32,185 nt of DNA from Chloroflexota bacterium (lineage in GTDB: Bacteria; Chloroflexota; Anaerolineae; Promineifilales; Promineifilaceae): the NCBI GenBank assembly GCA_024277135.1, contig JAJRVV010000050.1:1-32185 (forward strand), read 5' to 3'. The notes beneath the pieces are model-generated. The model was not told the DNA's origin. It saw only the letters and a program-made list of their open reading frames with translations, and made no database searches. The first letter of the stretch is position 1. Every line of letters starts with the position of its first letter. The position numbers and the translations under genes were made by a program. This document shows positions 29,231-32,185 of the stretch, piece after piece.

Positions 29231-31333
29231 ATGAGTAAACAAGGGGAAAATATCAAAAAATCAATTAAATCGCCTTATTTTCTGCCGGGGCGGCTCGGTG
29301 GTTTATTAGATAAATGGCAGCCCAATGCCGAACTTGTTCTAATGGGGACAGCCCTGATAGTCGGGATAGGCACTGGCATTGGCGCCGTGCTTTTTCGTTA
29401 CCTTATTAATGGCGTAACCTGGGTGGGTTACCAATGGATACCTGATGTCACCAACATCTGGGGCAAAGCCTATGTCTTATTCATCCCTGCTATCGGCGGT
29501 TTGCTCGTTGGCTTGCTTGTATACTATTTCGCTCGTGAGGCTAAGGGGCATGGTGTACCGGAAGTGATGGAAGCTGTTGCCTTAAAAGGGGGTAGAATCC
29601 GCCCCAGAGTGGCCATCGTCAAATCGCTGGCTTCTTCAATTTGTATTGGTAGTGGCGGATCGGTAGGTCGGGAAGGGCCAATTGTTCAGATTGGATCGGC
29701 TATTGGTTCCTCAATTGGGCAGGCCCTGAACTTATCAGATGAACGGGTAAGCAACCTTGTTGCCTGTGGCGCCGCCGCTGGCATTGCCGCTACTTTCAAC
29801 GCGCCTATTGCCGGGGTGATCTTTGCTTTGGAAATAATTTTAGGCAGGTTCAGTGTGCGCCATTTCAGCTCAGTTGTGATTGCATCTGTATCCGCCAGCG
29901 TGATTGGGCGCGTCGCCCTTGGAGATACGCCCGCATTTGCCATCCCATTTGAGTACGGTATTAACAGTTTGTGGGAGTTTTTGTTTTATCCTGTCTTAGG
30001 CATCCTGGCGGCCATTGTCGGTGTGGTGTTTACACGCTCCCTATATTGGACAGAAGATCTGTTTGACAATTGGAAACATATTCCTGAGTGGGGTAAACCG
30101 GCTGTTGGCGGAACCTTAATCGGGATTTTGGCTCTGGTGTATCCTCTGTCCACATTTACACAGCCACTTACATGGGTACGAATGCCGCAAGTCTTCAACG
30201 TAGGCTACGAGGTTATCGAAAGCGCACTAGCAAATAATCTTCTGTTTTTCGTAGCCGCTGCCCTTCTTCTATTAAAGTTAATTGCTACTAATCTAACGCT
30301 GGGATCAGGCGGATCCGGTGGTGTTTTTGCGCCTTCATTGTTCCTGGGAGCTATGCTGGGGGCAGCATTTGAGTTAGGCGTGAATCGTTTATTCCCCGGT
30401 GTTAGCGCACCGCCCGGCGCCTACGCACTGGTGGGAATGGCGGCCGTTTTTTCGGCCAGCGCTCATGCTCCTCTTACGGCCGTTATCATTTTGTTTGAGT
30501 TAACCGGCGATTATCGCATCATCTTACCACTCATGTTAACAGTTGTTATTGCTACCTTACTATCGCAACGGCTATTGCAGGGTGAATCTATTTACACGCT
30601 TAAATTATCGCGGCGCGGGGTTCGGCTACAGCATGGGCGCGACATTGATATTCTGCAAGGCGTCCTGATTAGCGAGGTGATGACGCATACCGTAAAACCT
30701 GTCTCCAAGTATATGACAATCGTTGAACTGGCCGACGTAATTACCCATTCTCATCGTAATGGGTTTGGTGTTCTCGATGATCAAGGAAAACTGTTTGGAA
30801 TCGTTACTTTGAGTGATTTGGAACGCGCTTTAACGAATGAACAACCGCACAATACACCTGTTGCTGAGATCGCAACAACTTGGCCGCATCTAAGAGTATC
30901 CTTTCCAGACGAGACCATAGGGGATGCGCTAACCCATATGGGAGCGCAGGGTTTGGGGCGTTTGCCGGTGGTATCTCGTGATGATCCATATCATTTGCTG
31001 GGTATTCTCTGGCGAGAAGATATTATTCGAGCTTATGATCTGGCTCTAACACGTCGGGCTGAGATTCAACACAGTACAAAACGGATAGAGCAACAACATC
31101 AAGATTCAACCGAATTCATTGACATCCATCTATCATCCAATGACAAAATTATTGGTAAAACAGTGGCAGATCTCGCCGCAGTCATACCCAGGGATTGTGT
31201 CCTGGTGTCCATTCAGCGTAATGGGAGAGTCATCATTCCGCATGGAGATACTACTTTTCAGGCGGGGGATCAAATCACTGCCTTTGTCCGTGTCCAGGAC
31301 TCCCACAAGTTGTACCAATGTCTACATGGGTAA
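29231..31333 (+). CDS. ClC-type chloride channel/antiporter with CBS and TrkA-C domains
   Basis: This is a 700-residue membrane protein of the ClC family. Signature segments are GHGVP (106-110, GSGIP in E. coli), GSGGSVGREGP with the gating Glu at 148, and GGSGGVFAP (360-368) before the last helices. The GREGP form argues for chloride rather than fluoride selectivity. A CBS pair follows at about 478-605 (SEVMTHTVKPVSKYM, LPVVSRDDPYHLLGIL). A TrkA-C/RCK_C domain at about 628-698 suggests regulation by a nucleotide or ion. The ATG at 31331-upstream frame begins at 29231, where CAGGAG lies 7 nt before it. The DNA is more AT-rich and carries only one ACGGCCGT, unlike neighbours. It is next to a broken IS element. 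Confidence 0.94.
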   Translation: MSKQGENIKKSIKSPYFLPGRLGGLLDKWQPNAELVLMGTALIVGIGTGIGAVLFRYLINGVTWVGYQWIPDVTNIWGKAYVLFIPAIGGLLVGLLVYYFAREAKGHGVPEVMEAVALKGGRIRPRVAIVKSLASSICIGSGGSVGREGPIVQIGSAIGSSIGQALNLSDERVSNLVACGAAAGIAATFNAPIAGVIFALEIILGRFSVRHFSSVVIASVSASVIGRVALGDTPAFAIPFEYGINSLWEFLFYPVLGILAAIVGVVFTRSLYWTEDLFDNWKHIPEWGKPAVGGTLIGILALVYPLSTFTQPLTWVRMPQVFNVGYEVIESALANNLLFFVAAALLLLKLIATNLTLGSGGSGGVFAPSLFLGAMLGAAFELGVNRLFPGVSAPPGAYALVGMAAVFSASAHAPLTAVIILFELTGDYRIILPLMLTVVIATLLSQRLLQGESIYTLKLSRRGVRLQHGRDIDILQGVLISEVMTHTVKPVSKYMTIVELADVITHSHRNGFGVLDDQGKLFGIVTLSDLERALTNEQPHNTPVAEIATTWPHLRVSFPDETIGDALTHMGAQGLGRLPVVSRDDPYHLLGILWREDIIRAYDLALTRRAEIQHSTKRIEQQHQDSTEFIDIHLSSNDKIIGKTVADLAAVIPRDCVLVSIQRNGRVIIPHGDTTFQAGDQITAFVRVQDSHKLYQCLHG

Positions 31334-31501
31334 TTTCCTTGTGGGCAATGCCATGATGTGGGAAATCCCGGTGATCAGATGAGATAGTCCGCACCGGGTA
31401 GCGGGTAATGAGTCCAGAGATAAGACCCCCATCGGAATGTGTCAAGGGTTTGGGGAAATTAGTACCTTAACAATCAAATTCTTGTACACATAGCAAGAAG
31501 T
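31334..31501. other. Spacer between the ClC gene and IS remnant
   Basis: No gene was found. The stretch TGTCAAGGGTTTGGGGAAATT at about 31439-31460 is reminiscent of an insertion-sequence end, but no matching inverted repeat can be checked because the other end lies outside the window. Confidence 0.35.
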
Positions 31502-32116
31502 TCAGGCCACATCAAATGCAAGAGACGGAATAATCACCATCTCGCGCAACTTGAGCGCCATCATGACCACTTGCCGACCAAAGTTAGTGAGGTAATAACG
31601 ATAATGTTTCCTCACTCGCTGGTCGGCTGCCATATATCCCACCACGTACCGGCTGAAGATATCGAGGATGGCGTATAAGTAATAGTAGGTGTGGGTCACG
31701 GGTCCGCGTAGTTTGGTGATGTCCCATGACCAAACTTGATTGGGTGCAGTGGCCACCAGTTCCGGCTTTTTGTACGCGGGATGTTGTTTCTGATTGCGTC
31801 GTTCCCGTACTTCGCCATTGGCTTGCAATATCCGGTACATCGCGCGGACAGAGCAGAGGTGTTCTCCCTCATCCAGCAGGACGCCATACACTTGATAAGG
31901 CGAGCAGTCTACGAATCTTTCGCTGTTGAGGGTATCCTCCACAACACTCCGTTCTGAAACGGGTAAGGCTCGCGGCGATTCCGTGATGAGGCGCTTCTGT
32001 CTGCCAACCGTTTTCTTTTGCGGCGGCCGATAGTAGCTGCTGCGTGGATAACCCAGTACGTCACAGGCTCGTTGCGTGGTTATTTTTTGCGCGAGTTCTC
32101 TCACTGTGGCTTTCAT
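31502..32116 (-). pseudogene. IS3-family transposase orfB, truncated and fused to foreign sequence
   Basis: The frame encodes 204 residues. The first 167 are a normal IS3-type OrfB: an HTH-like segment (VRAMYRILQANGEVRERR), then the start of the integrase core with the first catalytic Asp at 132 (VWSWDITKLRG) and LYAILDIFSRYVVGYMAADQ. Just after this the protein switches to RKHYRYYLTNFGRQVVMMAL and a short tail that is not IS3-like. The second Asp and the catalytic Glu of the DDE triad are therefore missing, and the enzyme cannot be active. The ATG overlaps the orfA stop codon (ATGA). The tail resembles the C-terminus of another, unidentified protein, so a deletion or nested insertion is likely. 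Confidence 0.85.
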
Positions 32117-32185
32117 CTGCTCTCGAGTTTCTCCCGTTCCAACGTAATTCCTAATATCTCCGATAGTTTTTTTTGAGCCTCGATG
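32113..32185 (-). CDS. IS3-family transposase orfA, C-terminal fragment
   Basis: The minus strand from 32184 reads IEAQKKLSEILGITLEREKL and a few more residues before TGA at 32115-32113. The AQKKLSEILGI segment is typical of the leucine-zipper end of IS3 OrfA. The stop codon overlaps the orfB ATG, which allows coupled or frameshifted expression. The rest of orfA lies outside the window. Confidence 0.75.
   Translation of the reverse strand, partial: IEAQKKLSEILGITLEREKLESR

Larger units (their letters stand above)
31502..32185 (-). mobile_element. IS3-family insertion sequence remnant
   Basis: The last 684 bases hold the 3' part of orfA and a 5' part of orfB in the usual overlapping order. 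The 3' end of orfB and the element's inverted repeat are missing or replaced near 31616. The 5' end lies beyond the window. Confidence 0.8.

Noticed and set aside
15567-31475. Similar AGTACCTTA-CAAT strings at about 15567 and 31461
   Set aside because: The match is short and imperfect, without shared flanks, so it is not enough to call a repeat or IS end.

Overview
The window looks like a chromosomal segment from a GC-rich bacterium of the Chloroflexota (Anaerolineae-like). This is inferred from gene content and style. The features used are a polyphosphate glucokinase, a CoxD/CoxE-type MoxR-VWA pair, a T-box-controlled thrS, lipoproteins with Thr/Pro linkers, and intergenic spaces full of short palindromic repeats. 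The palindrome ACGGCCGT is strikingly over-represented, with roughly sixty exact copies by eye where about one is expected. No rRNA or tRNA genes were seen. One tmRNA gene is present.

Layout. The left edge (1-72, minus) is the first 24 codons of an insertion-sequence transposase. Positions 348-4011 (plus) carry a LysM lipoprotein, a terminator, a NUDIX hydrolase, and a small set of glycosyltransferase, acyl carrier protein and second glycosyltransferase. A secreted zinc-peptidase-like lipoprotein (minus) follows at 4153-6207. Positions 6281-19050 (plus) encode a methyltransferase, an unknown membrane protein, polyphosphate glucokinase, an AlbA_2/ATPase-type regulator, a 7TM/GAF histidine-kinase-like protein without the phospho-acceptor His, a double-VWA membrane protein, a subtilisin-like protease ending in GYTWLG repeats, and an orthodox membrane histidine kinase. 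A palindromic bidirectional terminator separates these from thrS (minus).

thrS has a long leader starting from a consensus promoter (TTGACA-N16-TATAAT). The leader has the hallmarks of a T-box riboswitch, and dispersed repeats lie inside it. Divergent from it is a CoxD/CoxE-like pair (21529-23896, plus). A leftward block follows: a NAD-dependent epimerase, the tmRNA gene with its own terminator and -10 box, an acyl-CoA dehydrogenase/acyl-CoA ligase operon, and a PRC-barrel protein with its own promoter. A ClC-type chloride channel with CBS and TrkA-C domains (plus) has few ACGGCCGT copies and is visibly more AT-rich. The right edge is a broken IS3-family element whose orfB ends in unrelated coding sequence.

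Themes. Envelope and secreted functions dominate: two lipoproteins, a protease, VWA proteins and glycosyltransferases, together with two sensor-kinase-like proteins. The spacers carry at least six dispersed or palindromic repeat types, some located inside regulatory leaders. The items most worth checking are the repeat-loaded T-box leader, the GYTWLG-tailed protease, the His-less kinase, the GT-ACP-GT set and the ACGGCCGT palindrome.
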